Assembly: GCA_036362985.1 (NCBI GenBank) | Contig: JAYGXS010000007.1 | Coordinates: 21,076,612-21,140,611 of the forward strand | Source of the DNA: Ligula intestinalis | Lineage: Eukaryota > Platyhelminthes > Cestoda > Diphyllobothriidea > Diphyllobothriidae | Reading direction: 5' to 3' | Length of the DNA stretch: 64,000 bases | Shown here: positions 1-11,800 of the stretch, piece by piece | Numbering within the stretch: position 1 is the stretch's first letter | How the letters are laid out: each line of letters opens with the position of its first letter | Notes under the pieces: generated by a model | Told to the model about the DNA's origin: nothing | What the model saw: only the letters and a program-made list of their open reading frames with translations | Database searches by the model: none | Translations under genes and position numbers: made by a program

Positions 1-1140
1 AGGCCTTGGGTTTGTTTGTAGGTCGCGGCCTAGGTCTGCTTTACCCAGACGGAAGGCTTTATTTACGGTATAGTTTTCCCCATTCTTTAGGACAGCGCTA
101 ACGTATTTGTGTATTCGATCATAGTCATGTGCAACTCGTTCCGTTGTACTGTCAAACGTGGACTCAGGAGCACCTTGTATGATAATGTTGTTTTTCCGAT
201 TTATGGACGACTCCTGTAATACCTTACCTGTAGTTCCGCTTGACTGGTCTTGAACAACTATGCAGTTTTGTCGGTCAAGGGAAACCCGTGACATATTTCC
301 AGTCTTACTGCTATCGGAAGACCCCGGGATGTTGTTAGGAATTGTTTTTGACTTTGTGTTTCCGCTACCATCACCAGAGATAGGCTTCTTTTGGAATTTG
401 GGATGGCACTGATCAGGTCTGGATTCGTGCTGCCCCCCTTCTACATTTGTGGTTTCCTTCTGTGATTTGTATGCAGCCTTAGCATACCCACTAGGAGTGG
501 TTGATGTGCTGGGTACATTTTTCACTTTCGGTCCGGAAAATGAGCGTATAATTAGCGGGGTTTTTAATTCGGAAAGTGCTGAAATTGGGCGCAGAGTATT
601 AGTCCCGCAGACCGTTAGAGATGTTTCTGTAGAATCTTGATCAAGGTGCTCCTCGTCGAGGACAACTTGACCATTTATGTTACTTGCCTGATCATTTTTG
701 CGCGTAGACGCTTCGGCGAGAGATGCTGCTTTTGCGTACGTTAGGTCCCCTCCCTCAAGTTCATGCATCGCCAGTGTTTCCTCGTGAGGGAGAAATCGAG
801 AAAATTTCTTCAGCTCTTCCAGCTCCAATCTAAGCCTATTAACCACCTCCTCAAGTTTCGTAAATTTGTTAAGAAGGGTAAAATATGATATGCAGGCTTC
901 ATCTTTCTGAGTTGCATCCCTTAAACATTTAAGACTTTTAGTTCGCTTGGCAGGAGAACTTTTCAATAAGCTTCGTGACCGATCTTTTGTATTTGATGAC
1001 TGAATTTGATCCTTACGGCTATACGCTTCTATAGCTCCATCGGTTAGCCATTCGACTTCCAACCGAGGTATCCGCGGTTCGATTCCCGGCCCCACTGGCA
1101 GCTTTGCAGAATTATCGAGAGCAATAGTTTCTACTTCCAT
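1..1140 (-). CDS. 5' part of a CR1-like non-LTR retrotransposon ORF, runs off left edge
   Basis: Reading the minus strand from the ATG at 1138-1140, I translated all 380 codons to base 1 without meeting a stop, so the frame leaves the window open. The predicted protein is hydrophilic and Ser/Thr-rich. A helical, coiled-coil-like stretch (residues about 90-120, with FTKLEEVVNRLRLELEELKK) precedes a segment near residue 315 (RKNNIIIQGAPEST) and then FRLGKAD. The last two match the layout of the N-terminal region of the CR1-A element at 37-42 kb (KQKIVVKGAPESES then FRIGKAP), which is an ORF1/RRM-like nucleic-acid-binding region. I infer a second CR1-A-like family whose endonuclease and RT would lie to the left. 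An open frame this long suggests a young copy. Confidence 0.7.
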   Translation of the reverse strand, partial: MEVETIALDNSAKLPVGPGIEPRIPRLEVEWLTDGAIEAYSRKDQIQSSNTKDRSRSLLKSSPAKRTKSLKCLRDATQKDEACISYFTLLNKFTKLEEVVNRLRLELEELKKFSRFLPHEETLAMHELEGGDLTYAKAASLAEASTRKNDQASNINGQVVLDEEHLDQDSTETSLTVCGTNTLRPISALSELKTPLIIRSFSGPKVKNVPSTSTTPSGYAKAAYKSQKETTNVEGGQHESRPDQCHPKFQKKPISGDGSGNTKSKTIPNNIPGSSDSSKTGNMSRVSLDRQNCIVVQDQSSGTTGKVLQESSINRKNNIIIQGAPESTFDSTTERVAHDYDRIHKYVSAVLKNGENYTVNKAFRLGKADLGRDLQTNPRP

Positions 1141-2500
1141 TTTAGTTGTAAACGAAACGATTAAATTCAAAAATGTTAAATTTGCCTTTGTGACTGTGAC
1201 GTAGTGTGTTGGCTGATATTCAAAATAACGAAAATCTTCCGACGGTGTGTAGAGTATTGCAAATATTTGAAGCAGCCTGAGTAGACAATACGCCTAATTG
1301 CTTAGAAGCACTTGCAAATATGTATAAACAATATGCAGGATATTCAGGAACGACTCAGCCCTTTGAAACGTTGGTGCACCTCGTTAGTTCTTACTTGACT
1401 ATAACCCAACGTTTGGGTTGCGTTTTGGATGCTATTGAAGATTAATGCGACGTGTGCTTGAAGTAATCTCTGTGCTCTGGTGTTGCTTAGAAGTTGCTTG
1501 CACTTTTTCGTCTTCAACTGTTTTGTTGGCCGTTCGCTCTCAGGAAACGCACTTCCACAGGTACATTGCGCACTCTTAGCTCAGAACCTTCGAACCTTTT
1601 TCACAACCTGAAAAAGACATAATTTGAATCCGGGTGGAAAGCATCAAAATCACTCATTGCCCTAAGATGAATATTTATAGCGATCGATTTTAAAAGCAGT
1701 CAGCAACCCCCCTTAAGGGAACCACTGGAAAAGTGGGCTGGAGGGGTTACTTCAATGAAGACGTGATGGGTGGTTGTGTTTTAAGCGATGCGCCATATAT
1801 AGGAATGACGAGATAACTGCTACCTTAAGCGCAAAAGATGGCCTATTAAAAACGCCTGTCAGATGGCGCCCCTTCACCCAGTTCTCCGGGCCAGTCCAAA
1901 ATGACCAATTAAATAATATTCCATTTTTGATAAATATAACCAACACTGATTATGGACAACAGAAGAGCTATCTATGGCTTATTAGCCTTAATAAGCCAAC
2001 AATACCGAAACTACGAGTATCGGCAGGTCCGACATTGAACCCGCGTACAGAGCAATCTTCCATCAGCTTGGGCCAAAAATATCAACCTTTTCCAATCGTT
2101 TTTTTAAAAATCTCTTTGGGAGTTTCTGATGGCTCTAATCAGGTCATGTCTAAATATATTTGCAAAAGTCCTCACATATGGCAAATACAGTTAGGGACTG
2201 CCTGCCGTTACGACAACCTTTTTCTGAGAGCGTTTACAAGCGTGTTAAGGCTAATATGGTTAACTCTAACGGCTGTGATCTACCCAGCCCAGTTTCTTAG
2301 GAGGATAGAGAAGTCATGGGAAGGCCAGGTTGTATTCTTCAGTATAAAGGCATACCACATCAGTTACAGGGATCACCCGGCCTGGTTTTTGATGTTCTCT
2401 GTCCTATTGTACCCAATAACGTTGATATATGGCTAATTGTAATAGTAACTTCTATGTTTCAGTACCATATTTGTTATTTTTAGGACATTTTAACGTTAAG
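1141..2500. other. Probable 5' UTR of the left-edge element, then unassigned sequence
   Basis: The first few hundred bases upstream (on the minus strand) of the start at 1140 would be the 5' UTR of the left-edge retroelement. No element boundary or target duplication could be placed. The rest, to about 2,500, carries an uninterrupted plus frame (1,774-2,436) without recognisable domains, which I do not call a gene. Small inverted motifs such as the TTATTAGCC/TTAATAAGCC pair near 1,980 are present. Confidence 0.35.
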
Positions 2501-2504
2501 ACAG

Positions 2505-2745
2505 AGACTTCAGTAAAGCCTTTTCTTGCTTATTCGCCATCATCAGCTGAAGATACTCTACTCCAGTGTAGCAGTGTAAATTGCCACCACACTCAAGTTT
2601 CAAAAACGCGTCTCTCCGGTAGGAGGCAAACAACCTAACCATTGAGTAACGGGCCCGACGTCTTGCCGGTTGCTGGTCGGGATTTTAAATAAATAGATAG
2701 GCGTACACCGATCAGTTACAGTGCACATTCGCCCTGGTTTTTTAT
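2505..2745 (-). repeat. tRNA-derived SINE, copy a (minus strand)
   Basis: Its reverse complement matches the plus-strand copy at 3,431-3,663 over nearly the whole length. Shared blocks include GTACACCGATCAGTTA, a GACGTCTTGCGG-like block, a tRNA-like stretch with TCAATGGTTAGG (A-box-like), GGAGAGACGCG and a TTGAAACTTGAGTGTG B-box region. These are followed by a TACACTGGAGTA tail. An internal Pol III promoter of this shape is typical of SINEs. Confidence 0.6.
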
Positions 2746-2750
2746 ATCCT

Positions 2751-2885
2751 GATCCGTGTATGAATACCTACTTGTACTAATAAAATATGTTACTGAAACA
2801 TAGTAGATAATATTACAATTAGCCATGTGACAACGTTCGTCAGTAACATATTTTATTAGTACAAGTAGGTATTCATACACCGATC
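2751..2885. repeat. Near-perfect inverted repeat, 46-nt arms with a 43-nt spacer
   Basis: Arms at 2,751-2,796 and 2,840-2,885 are reverse complements with one mismatch. They contain ATGAATACCTACTTGTACTA on the left and its complement on the right. Adjacent GTACACCGATCAGTT-type sequence links it to the neighbouring SINE copies. The near identity of the arms implies recent formation, as a small foldback or a palindromic duplication. Confidence 0.85.
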
Positions 2886-2964
2886 AGTTTGAGGATGCAC
2901 CCATCCTGGTTGATGCCTTTTTGCGAGATCTAGAACCCCAAACACATGTGTTGCAAACCGAAAA

Positions 2965-3130
2965 GACGGCAGAATTGTGGCTCAATGGTTAGAGCGTTCG
3001 CCTCTGGCCAGAGAGACGCGAGTTCGAAACTTGAGTGTGACGGCAATTTCTGCTGCTACACTGGAGTTGGGGTATCACCACCTGATCAGTCAGTATCACT
3101 CAGTATATTTGGAGTAAATTACGGAAGCCC
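2965..3130 (+). repeat. tRNA-derived SINE, copy c (partial)
   Basis: GTGGCTCAATGGTTAGAGCG resembles a tRNA A-box and D-arm. ACGCGAGTTCGAAACTTGAG gives the B-box core GTTCGAA. The following TACACTGGAGTTGGGGTATC tail matches copies a and b. The head region of the other two copies is missing or diverged. It is not a functional tRNA because the acceptor stem does not close. Confidence 0.6.
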
Positions 3131-3430
3131 TTAAAAACTCCATTGAAATGATACAGGAATTCATAAGTTTTTGTGAAATATGCAAACATCGTTACAGATC
3201 GCTTTTTTGTGCAAAAGTGCATAGAAGTAATTTGGAATTATGAGCATAGAAGTAATTTGGAACTATGAAGCATAGAAGTAATTTGGAAATATGAGTTAGA
3301 AGTAATTTGGAAAGATGATGACGGCAAACAAGCCAGAAAACGCGTTCGCGATGTCCCCTTGTCTTTGTCGGTACAATACATTGTTACATTTTTATTATTA
3401 AGGGTACACGAACACAAGGCATCAAAAGCC

Positions 3431-3663
3431 AGGGCGGATCTGCCACATAACTGATCGGTGTACGCCTATCTACTAATGTATAGTCCCGATCAACAACCGC
3501 AAGACGTCGGCCGGTTAGCTTAATAGTAAGGGCGTTTGCTTCTGAACGGAGAGGCGCGGGTTCGGAACTCGAGTGTGGTGGAAATTTCCACTGATACACT
3601 GGAGTAAAATATCTCCAGCTGACGATATTAAATAAGTCAGAAAAGGCCTGCCTGGAGTAACTG
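3431..3663 (+). repeat. tRNA-derived SINE, copy b (plus strand)
   Basis: This copy is head-to-head with copy a around the inverted repeat. It carries the same blocks in order: CCAGGGCGG, AACTGATCGGTGTACGCC, a CAAGACGTCGGCCGGTTAGC tRNA-like head, GCGCGGGTTCGGAACTCGAG (B-box-like) and ATACACTGGAGTAAAATATC. The opposite orientation of copies a and b is what makes the wider 2.6-3.5 kb region an inverted duplication. Confidence 0.6.
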
Positions 3664-5324
3664 CATATACGATATAATGTCGTTAAAAATAGTGTATTTT
3701 GGGCAGAGGATTTGAAGAATAGGCTGTAGGAAATTTGACTACGGCTAGTACAAGTCTGCCCACGAACTGGGCCGTGTCGGAATTGTAGTCTAGTGGCAGC
3801 CACCTACCGATCTACTTATGAGGCTAGTCTTCTAAAGTGGGTATCGCATTGAAAGGATTGAAGCCAAGTCACTGTGCGTTGAGTCTAGGACAGAATAAAC
3901 ACAGTGCCTGCGTTCGCTAGCAGCGAGGGTAACGCGTCAGTTTGCGCCTAGCCCGAGATACGCGGAAAAATGCCTTCGTGCAAGATCCTATGCTCTGAGT
4001 GACCTCGTCTGCAGCGTCACGAGTAAGGAGGGCGTCGGGCAGCAGCAGCCACTACAAGAGCTCCCAACATGTTTGTTTGACCTTAATCGATAAACAATCG
4101 TTGCAACGTGGTGCAACCAAAAGTTTCCCTGCGTCATTGTACAAATGGTCTGTTTTGATAAACCTGCGCGCGAATGGTTCCAATGTAAACTGTTCCTGTG
4201 TGACAGGAATCCGGCGGGTACGCATCCGTTTGTTAACATGCCTGTGAAATACCCCGCATGTTCACAGCCGAACAATCAAACGATCAGCACTCTCCACTGT
4301 GCTGAATAAGTATCCACAAATCACGTTCGAGCACGGCTGTCTACCGAGCTGGAAAATGGATTATAATACGAAATCCACCAATCCCGTTACGTTGTTATAC
4401 CGGCTGAGGCTTCACCAGGCTCCGCGGGACCTAATTATCGAACCTATGCGCCACGGTTCGATGAAGACATCCATCCTTGGAAGAAAGAATCCATCCCTCC
4501 ACCAGCCAACAAACCCACGCAACTTCTACTCCCCCAGACCCCCAGCTAACCAGGTTTCCGACGAATAAATAACTGCGATCCAAGGACTCGTATTGGACTT
4601 GTTGCTAGAGAAGTAGCTTCGCATTGTTAGGTAGTTTGTTGCTCAACGACTGCAATGGATGGCGTCCATTCGTGTTGACATACAGCTACACCAAGGAGCC
4701 AACCAAAGCAATGCGGACGAATACTGTCAGGCGTTCAAATCGATAAACGTGCTCGTAAATGGTAGTTTCGGTTGACCCAGGCGGTGGCTGGTTGTATGTT
4801 TCGAGGACAGACAAGAGATAAGACCCCAAGGAGGATGCGGACAGAGTACTCGATGACCTTTTGTGTCCATTGGGGACGGCAAAGGACAGGCCTAGAAGCA
4901 ACAGATTCCCACTTCTGGTGGACCAACGGAGACAGTGTTGACGAGGCGAAAGAATTTGAGGACTGACATAAGTGCGTAGCCATGTACTTTTACTCCTTTT
5001 GACTACCCGACAACTGCTCGCTTTTCACTTGCAATTGTGTAAACGACATGTTTTCCCATTTTCCTTCTGTATCTATACATTTCTTGGCCCCATATCACCA
5101 ATACGGAGTTCAAAGGCATTCCCTCAATAAAAATGAACTCATCTGAAAAGTCTCCAGCAAACCTGACAATAAAAGTACGAAACATCTACTTTCATAGTAA
5201 TAAAATAAGGATGTGTGTGTACAAGAGTAAAAAGTCCTCTGGCAGTCAAGCTGCAATTTTTTTAAAATTGCACACGGATGTTTAAATAAAAGCCACAAAG
5301 CGCTTCAAAGAAACCGTCCTCTGC
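3664..5324. other. Intergenic stretch downstream of POLE2, no gene recognised
   Basis: Only short frames occur on both strands and none shows a domain. This is where the POLE2 3' UTR should lie, but I saw no AATAAA-type polyadenylation signal on the minus strand within about 250 bases of the stop. Confidence 0.4.
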
Positions 5325-5885
5325 TCAGGAGGGTAATCTGCTGTCTTCTAGGGTCTGTGTGCTCGGATAGTACACCTTAAAGGTGTACTCCAGCCGCGCC
5401 TGGCCAGGTGTTGCTGCTGCCGCTTCCTCCTCCTCTGCGGTTGCCGGCGTCTGATCCTGTTCGTCGCCTTCCTGACTAGCCAGCGGGCCGGCAGAGGTCT
5501 GAACACTGCCGAAACGGCCGGGATTGGAGAAGAGACAGCCACCCAGCAGGGCGGCCTTGTCTTGCCGGTCTTTGGCACTGCGGGGGGCGGCAGCGGCGGC
5601 GGATACATTCAGATCGGCCACAGCATTCGGTTCCACGGCCACTACGAGGTTCGGCAGGGGATTGAGGCTGAGGGCCTGATCCCAGCTCCAGTAGACAGGA
5701 CTCACGTGAAGCGCCAGGGGCGTGAGATGCGCCTGGCTGGCTAGACAGCGCGCCAAACTAAAGCCCAACTCTGCCACGGAGCTGGATGAGGGCGGGGTGG
5801 TGACTGAGAGCTCCCCTTCTTTCCCTTCCTCCACCACCACCTCCGTGTCCATTGCAGCTGGTTGATCACCTTGACAGTCGAGATT
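5325..5885 (-). CDS. POLE2: POLE2 last exon and stop codon
   Basis: Encodes 186 residues and the stop. SQAHLTPLALHVSPVYWSWD, LPNLVVAVEP, FSNPGRF and FKVYYPSTQTLEDSRL are the family's C-terminal signature. Inserts rich in Ala, Glu and Gln (near PATAEEEEAAAATPGQ) lengthen it. The acceptor GATAG|AATCTC at 5,886-5,887 has a weak pyrimidine tract but is the one that gives phase 0. Confidence 0.9.
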   Translation of the reverse strand, partial: NLDCQGDQPAAMDTEVVVEEGKEGELSVTTPPSSSSVAELGFSLARCLASQAHLTPLALHVSPVYWSWDQALSLNPLPNLVVAVEPNAVADLNVSAAAAAPRSAKDRQDKAALLGGCLFSNPGRFGSVQTSAGPLASQEGDEQDQTPATAEEEEAAAATPGQARLEYTFKVYYPSTQTLEDSRLPS

Positions 5886-8800
5886 CTATCATGATGTGCG
5901 GGGAGACCATGGAAAATGAATGTTAAAATAAGTATGTGCTTTGTGAACAGCTGAGAAAAACAAAGCTTCAGTTGGTAAATTAAATCACAGATGGGTTAAA
6001 CCAACGCAAAACGGAGGCGGGACCCCCATGCACTCACAGAAGTCGACGAAAAGAAAAGGCCTGCTGGGTCATGCCCGCAGTCAAGTCGCTCACGCCGTGC
6101 GCCGAGCATACGAGACGACCGCCCACATAGCGTGGTCAGTGGCCGCAGTCCAGAAGGTTCCAGAATGCCCAGACGCACATGGTAAGCCAGACCGGAACCA
6201 TAAAAATATGTCGAAGTGAACAAGCTGAAGGACGCCGCAAACCCCGCTGTCCTTGTGTGCTGTCGAATAAAGCCCTTGCCCATCAAAGTTACCCTTTTGC
6301 CTTCTTTTGCCTACCAGTCGGCAAAAACAACTGGACCATAATACAATGATTGCAAGCACTTAGAGGGAAAGAAAGCTTTTTGATAGGAAGACATTGCTGT
6401 AGCTGGATCTGTGGGAGCCTGCACTCAGTACTGGCTGCGCTTACTCATCGTGCCTCTGCTCGCCAAGTTAGCAGTAGCGCCAACTATTAGTAGCTGTGGC
6501 TGTCCGCCACGGGCTCACCACGGGAGTATATTGTATTCTTCTCTTGCCTGTCTCTCGGTCGGGTCGATGCCTCGCGAACTTGACACCAACAACTGTGCAA
6601 CTATTCCTGATTGGCTGAGGCAAACAAAGCGCTGGACAGGCGTGTATCTGATCCTGCGCGCACCCATTTTTCACGGACTCAACTGCCTCTTGAACGCAGG
6701 GCTTGCGATCACTTGACAGCAGCTATTGAAAGGCTCCTTCAACACAGTAAACATCTTGCTATCAACACTGGCTTACCTGAATTCTGATTTGGGGCAAAGT
6801 TCTTCTTGTCGATGCAACCACCTACGACGGATCCATCTAGCTGATCATACGGAAAATGTGCTTCATCATATGTTAAAAACAAATACGATGGATTTATTGA
6901 AGGCGTGTATGTGTGTTGGGAATGCCTCCATTCCCACGATGAGTCACAGCACAAAAGGCGCCTGCGTGAGCTGCCGTATTGTCAGATCTGATTGATTCAT
7001 GTCGCCGACACCTTATCATCAAGCAGATCAATAAATATACGCAGTCTTTCTATAAGTATGGCTTGCTATTTGTCAGTACAGGTCTCCATGTGGTAGAGTG
7101 CCTTCGCTACCTTCCCCGTGCTGGCCCTGGGGACCAAGGTCGAGCAAGCTCACAATTCGTGTTAATGACTACTACCAGGCGCCGAAAGTGGTCAAGTCAA
7201 CCGTCCGCAGCCTATCACTTTTCTCGGCTGATGGGATTACTGACCCCAATTTTGTCTCTCCCCCGCCCTCAATAACCATGACAACTGCACTACGACTCGA
7301 TCGCTGGGGAAATGCTTATATTCGTCTTCTTCTTTTTGATTAGTTCCCGGAACTTGTGTGTTAGCTTGTATTGGCAACAATTTTTTTCTACTTATCGCCA
7401 TAATTTATTTAGTTAATTACGATACATATGTATGTACAGGTTTGAAGAAAATTTATCAAAAGCAAGTATATGCTCGCCAATCTATCTTTTAAATCTACTC
7501 GACACCTTTGGTCGTCAAAGGTTTCAGTTAAGTTGGACGGAAGATTGAGCCACTCGTATTTGATGCCTAATGCTGAAAACTGGCATGGCAAACGAGCAGG
7601 GGAGGAGGATAGAGTGGAGAAGAAGAAGAAGAAGAAGAAAAGCGAAGAAGGAACGAAAGAAGAAGAAAGGGAGGAGGAGGAGGAGGAGGAGGAGGAGGAG
7701 GAGGAGGAGGAGGAGGAGGAGGAGGAAAATAAAGGATGGCAAAATTATTGAGAGACCATCAGTGACTTTCATACCAGACTGCGGGTGACGGTCTTTGTGG
7801 TAGCGCCAGGCAAGTGAACACAATGACGCAGGAGTTGACGGCTGTAGTCATAACGAAAGACGACAATCTCGCGGGTGTAGAGACGCAGGCGAACCGGATT
7901 GGAGGCGAGATGCAGCCAGGTGGGCAGGCAACTGCCCCCGGTCTCCTTGCGCTCGTAACCGGGCACCTCCTCAAACAGGTCTTCCGGCAGGGGCGGACGC
8001 GGCAGGATACCCCGCGGTCCCAGCGAGGGGTCGTTCGGTCCTACCACGAGAATGAGTTTCGGTGGACGCGTGCCTTGCCTCATCAGATCACCATAGGCGC
8101 GTAGGTAGGCCTCACAGAGACGTCGAAACAGCTTTTTCAGAACAGAACTCTACAAATACGGCGGGCGGGGGAGAAAAAGAGAAAACACTAAAAACGGTCG
8201 AAAAACGATTTTAAAAAGTGTTACAGGGGATGGCTGAAATGCTCAGAGGTGGATATCCACGCTTCAGTAAGGTACCTTTGAGATGCCTTTCCTCTGCACG
8301 CCACCTCCAATTGCGTTTATGAATTCATATGCATTTAGGGATGCGAGTACATAGGGCGAACGCAAAGGAAATTGTTAGCCAGAGCCAAGGAACACCTACC
8401 TAGTTAGTTATTCAAGCAGGAAAACCGATCCCCTTGTACCTCCATTATGGAACACTTGCTGTGGACCCTATAACCTCATCCCGAGTTCTTTTTCGAGCTC
8501 GAACATTTCGGATCTTGCGCTACCTGGAGGCAGCTTATATAAGATGCTCTAAGCCTGACCTATGCAAACAGTTGGAGCATGTGGTTAACCTGGCCTTGCC
8601 TTGGTAATAACAGGCTCCCAGATTTACACATTATCCTGTCCCCTTTTTTCCCGTAACTCATTTTCCTCTATTTCTCCTTCCACCTTGTTTTAACTTTCTT
8701 TCTTTACTAATTAGCCTTAGTGACTATGACCCGTGATCTTTCTGTACCAATTCAATTTCGTATTTTTCTCATTCGCTTTGGAGTGGCTGCGACTGATGAG

Positions 8801-11800
8801 CGCTTCCGAAATGTTATGGATCCAATCAATCTTGCATTATTTTCTACATACAAGTTCGTACCAACGAAAATTTACTTTAAAAAGTGTTACAGAGGACCAC
8901 TGATGGCTTTAGAATTGGTCAAACTTGTCCAGAACACGAAGCCTGCAGTTTCGCCGTTGATGCAACAGAAATCGTGTGGCATAATGTGAGCTCCGATGCT
9001 TCGGTTTTTTGTTCTAGAGAGATATAATGACAAAAATGGGGCCAAGGCTTCCAAGCTGCCGGTTTTGATGAATCAGCAGTTGTACGAATTGCCTTGTGGT
9101 CATGTGTGGCCCCAGGAAACGTAGCTCAACGCAGCAGCAACACCTAGCTGAAGGGAAGTTGTGCAGGAGGCCGCGTCGAAAACGGGAACAGTGTCAGATC
9201 AGGCATTTTATTCTAAATCAGTACTGGTCGTTTGAAAGCATTCGCTCCCAGCAGTTATCCATCCCCTCTAATTGTCCCAGACTCGTGAACAGAACAACAT
9301 AATATTTTGATCGTGGTTTCCGTTCACTCCCGCCGTATGCTTCACAGTAGGGTAGATATATCGCTGTGGTTTAAGTTGATGAGGAAAGACGCTCGCCGCT
9401 GCGATGTGAGAAGACAAGAAGATGGACACCAGGTGGGAGAAATAGTATATTCCGTACAGACTTAGTGGAGAAGAAGTTGGCAACTGGACGAGCGTGCGTC
9501 CGGCTTCAAGAACTGAAATCTGAAGTGTCAGAACAAGGCAGTCGTCACAGCGACTACAGCGCGGTCTTCGTGTGCGTCAGACTGAACAAACCGGATTAAG
9601 ATCGGTAGACACTGGTGTGTGCGCACGTGCGAGCAGCCGCGAGAAGCGAACGTTGTGCACGGAGTGGGGTCACTACAGACGAAATGGCGCTGACAAGCGC
9701 GCAGATCAGCAGACTTGTGCCGCATCTACCGCACTTCCTCCTCCTCCTCCCTCACCCACCTGGGCCCGATGTCAAGACAAAGTCAAGAGGACCAGAGGTG
9801 GGGTTTGGCGCAGTGGCTGAAAGAGAGTTAGACAGCCCGAATGCGCGTGCCACGCAGGACCTGGCTCCATACCGGGTTCTCACATGCGAGTGTCACACTA
9901 GGAAGCCTGACTGTCTATCCACCAGTCGGTACCCAACACGAGTGTGAACTGAACTGAATGCCAGTACTCTCACCACTAGAGAGGACGCTGCTGTCATCCT
10001 GAAAAACAACACCACTATTACCCCTACCATCAGTAAGGTGGGCTGATTTCCAACCTGTCATATTGCATGCGCACCTTTACATGACGCATCGGTTTGGTGG
10101 GACACTTGCAGATTCATTTTACTGAGATCGAAGAATCAACACCTCGAGGAACTGCATCCATCGCACCTGCGCGGACTACATCCAGGACACTCGGGTATTA
10201 AATGGGCCTATGAGGCTATAAACATCTCCGTGGAAATCATCGATAAAAACCGCAGTCCAGATACCATCACCACATCTCACTCTTACCTGCATACGACAGT
10301 CCGACCAGCGCTTTCAATGAGGTCCGCCGTGTGTTCCACAGCATCATGGTGGTGCAGAAATTGTGACTTGCGCATGAATTAGTTTCAAGTAGTAGTAGAC
10401 TCGCGGTGCATCTACCGCACTCGCTCTTTCCCTCTCAGTTGGACCAGGGGACATGATAAAGTCAGAACGCCCGGAAGTGGGGGAGGGCGCAGGCGGCTGG
10501 CGCGGCGGTAAGGCGCACCTAGGCCGGCCGCAACACTTGGCTCGAATCCTATGGAGGAAGAGTGTCACTGCGACCACCGGTCGGCCACTCTGCACAAATA
10601 CACACTAGGATGGCTACGAGGTCCCAGTTATCTCCTCAGTTTGCGACCTTCCCAGCCACGGTTTTTAATGCAGCACTGTGACAGCTTCAATCGCGTCAGA
10701 CTATTTACAGTGCGAAAAAATGCGCTGAGGCATCGAACTCCCTCTTTAATCCCATTCGCAGGACCCAGCCATCGTCCAAGCAGGTCAGCTACCTGGTTAA
10801 CGGAATTGACGTGGTGACTAAAATGGGTAGAGGTCTCGGCTGCGCTTGCAATATACACGACTTGTCTCAACCCCCCCCCCCTTCTCCAACCTAAAAAGTG
10901 GGTGGGCGGCTCGGGTAGCGGAAGCCTGTTGACTCATTCTCTCTTCACTAGCCAGGTTTTCGTGTACTCGCACGTGACAAATATCCCCGAACCTTCTTTG
11001 TCAATCACCGCGAGAGTCCCGCGATGTCCTGCCTTTCCCACGCACTCCCCGGCGACTCGCCTCCTGCGGCGCACGCTACTTCGAACTAATCGATGCGCGG
11101 TGTCGATTGGCTAAGAACACACTCCGAACTCAGGGTTTTGCAGACGCAGACACTCTTTTTCAACGACTCCATAGGCCTTTGTATGCGGCGCTTGCAGCAG
11201 TAGCTATTGGAACGCTACTTTGGCACAGTAAAACCGTTCCAGTTCATTCCGTCTTCGCCGACTTGTGATTTGGGGGAACCTTCTTCTTGTCGACGCTACC
11301 ATTTGCGACAGGATCTCACACACATTTCATGTAGAGGCCAACAGTTCTGGTGGACTTCTTCGCAACCCGGTCATCCCAATCATCACCGTTGCAACGCTCC
11401 TGAGCCCAGCCGCAACGTCCGGCCGTCTATTCGAGCTCTCCACAAGGAAGCTGTTGCCTCGTCTCTCGCGGATCTACCCGTTGATAGGTCTGCCACCAAG
11501 ACAGGCTTCCAGCGTCTCCACCAAGGAGTCGTTGTTGAGGAGAAACGAGGTTACCGTCCCGAAGTCCTTTTGAGTGACTATCCGCCACCGATTTTGGCCT
11601 CAGAACAACATCTACTGAGGGTCACTCGCTGTACTCTGGCTCAACTGCGCAGTGGCTACTCAATGGTCCTCTGCCAGTATCAACATCGGCTTAACCCGTC
11701 CACAACTGACTGCGGCGATTCTCCGCATGACTGTCAGCATCTGTTCGCCTGTAGTTCCCGGCCAGGCACCAACCTCACTCCCGCGGACCTTTGGCTCAAG

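Noticed and set aside
1030..1095. tRNA-like sequence with a perfect B-box
   Set aside because: The T-stem and anticodon stem do not pair properly, no acceptor stem closes, and it overlaps an open coding frame on the other strand. Not a tRNA gene.
1774..2436. 220-codon plus-strand open frame
   Set aside because: No recognisable domain or start context, and the composition is like its non-coding surroundings with repeat fragments at its ends. I treat it as chance.
7470..7823. Open frames through the GAA/GGA tract (poly-Glu, poly-Arg, poly-Leu)
   Set aside because: Trinucleotide repeats open all frames, and the real exon here is POLE2 on the minus strand from 7,775.
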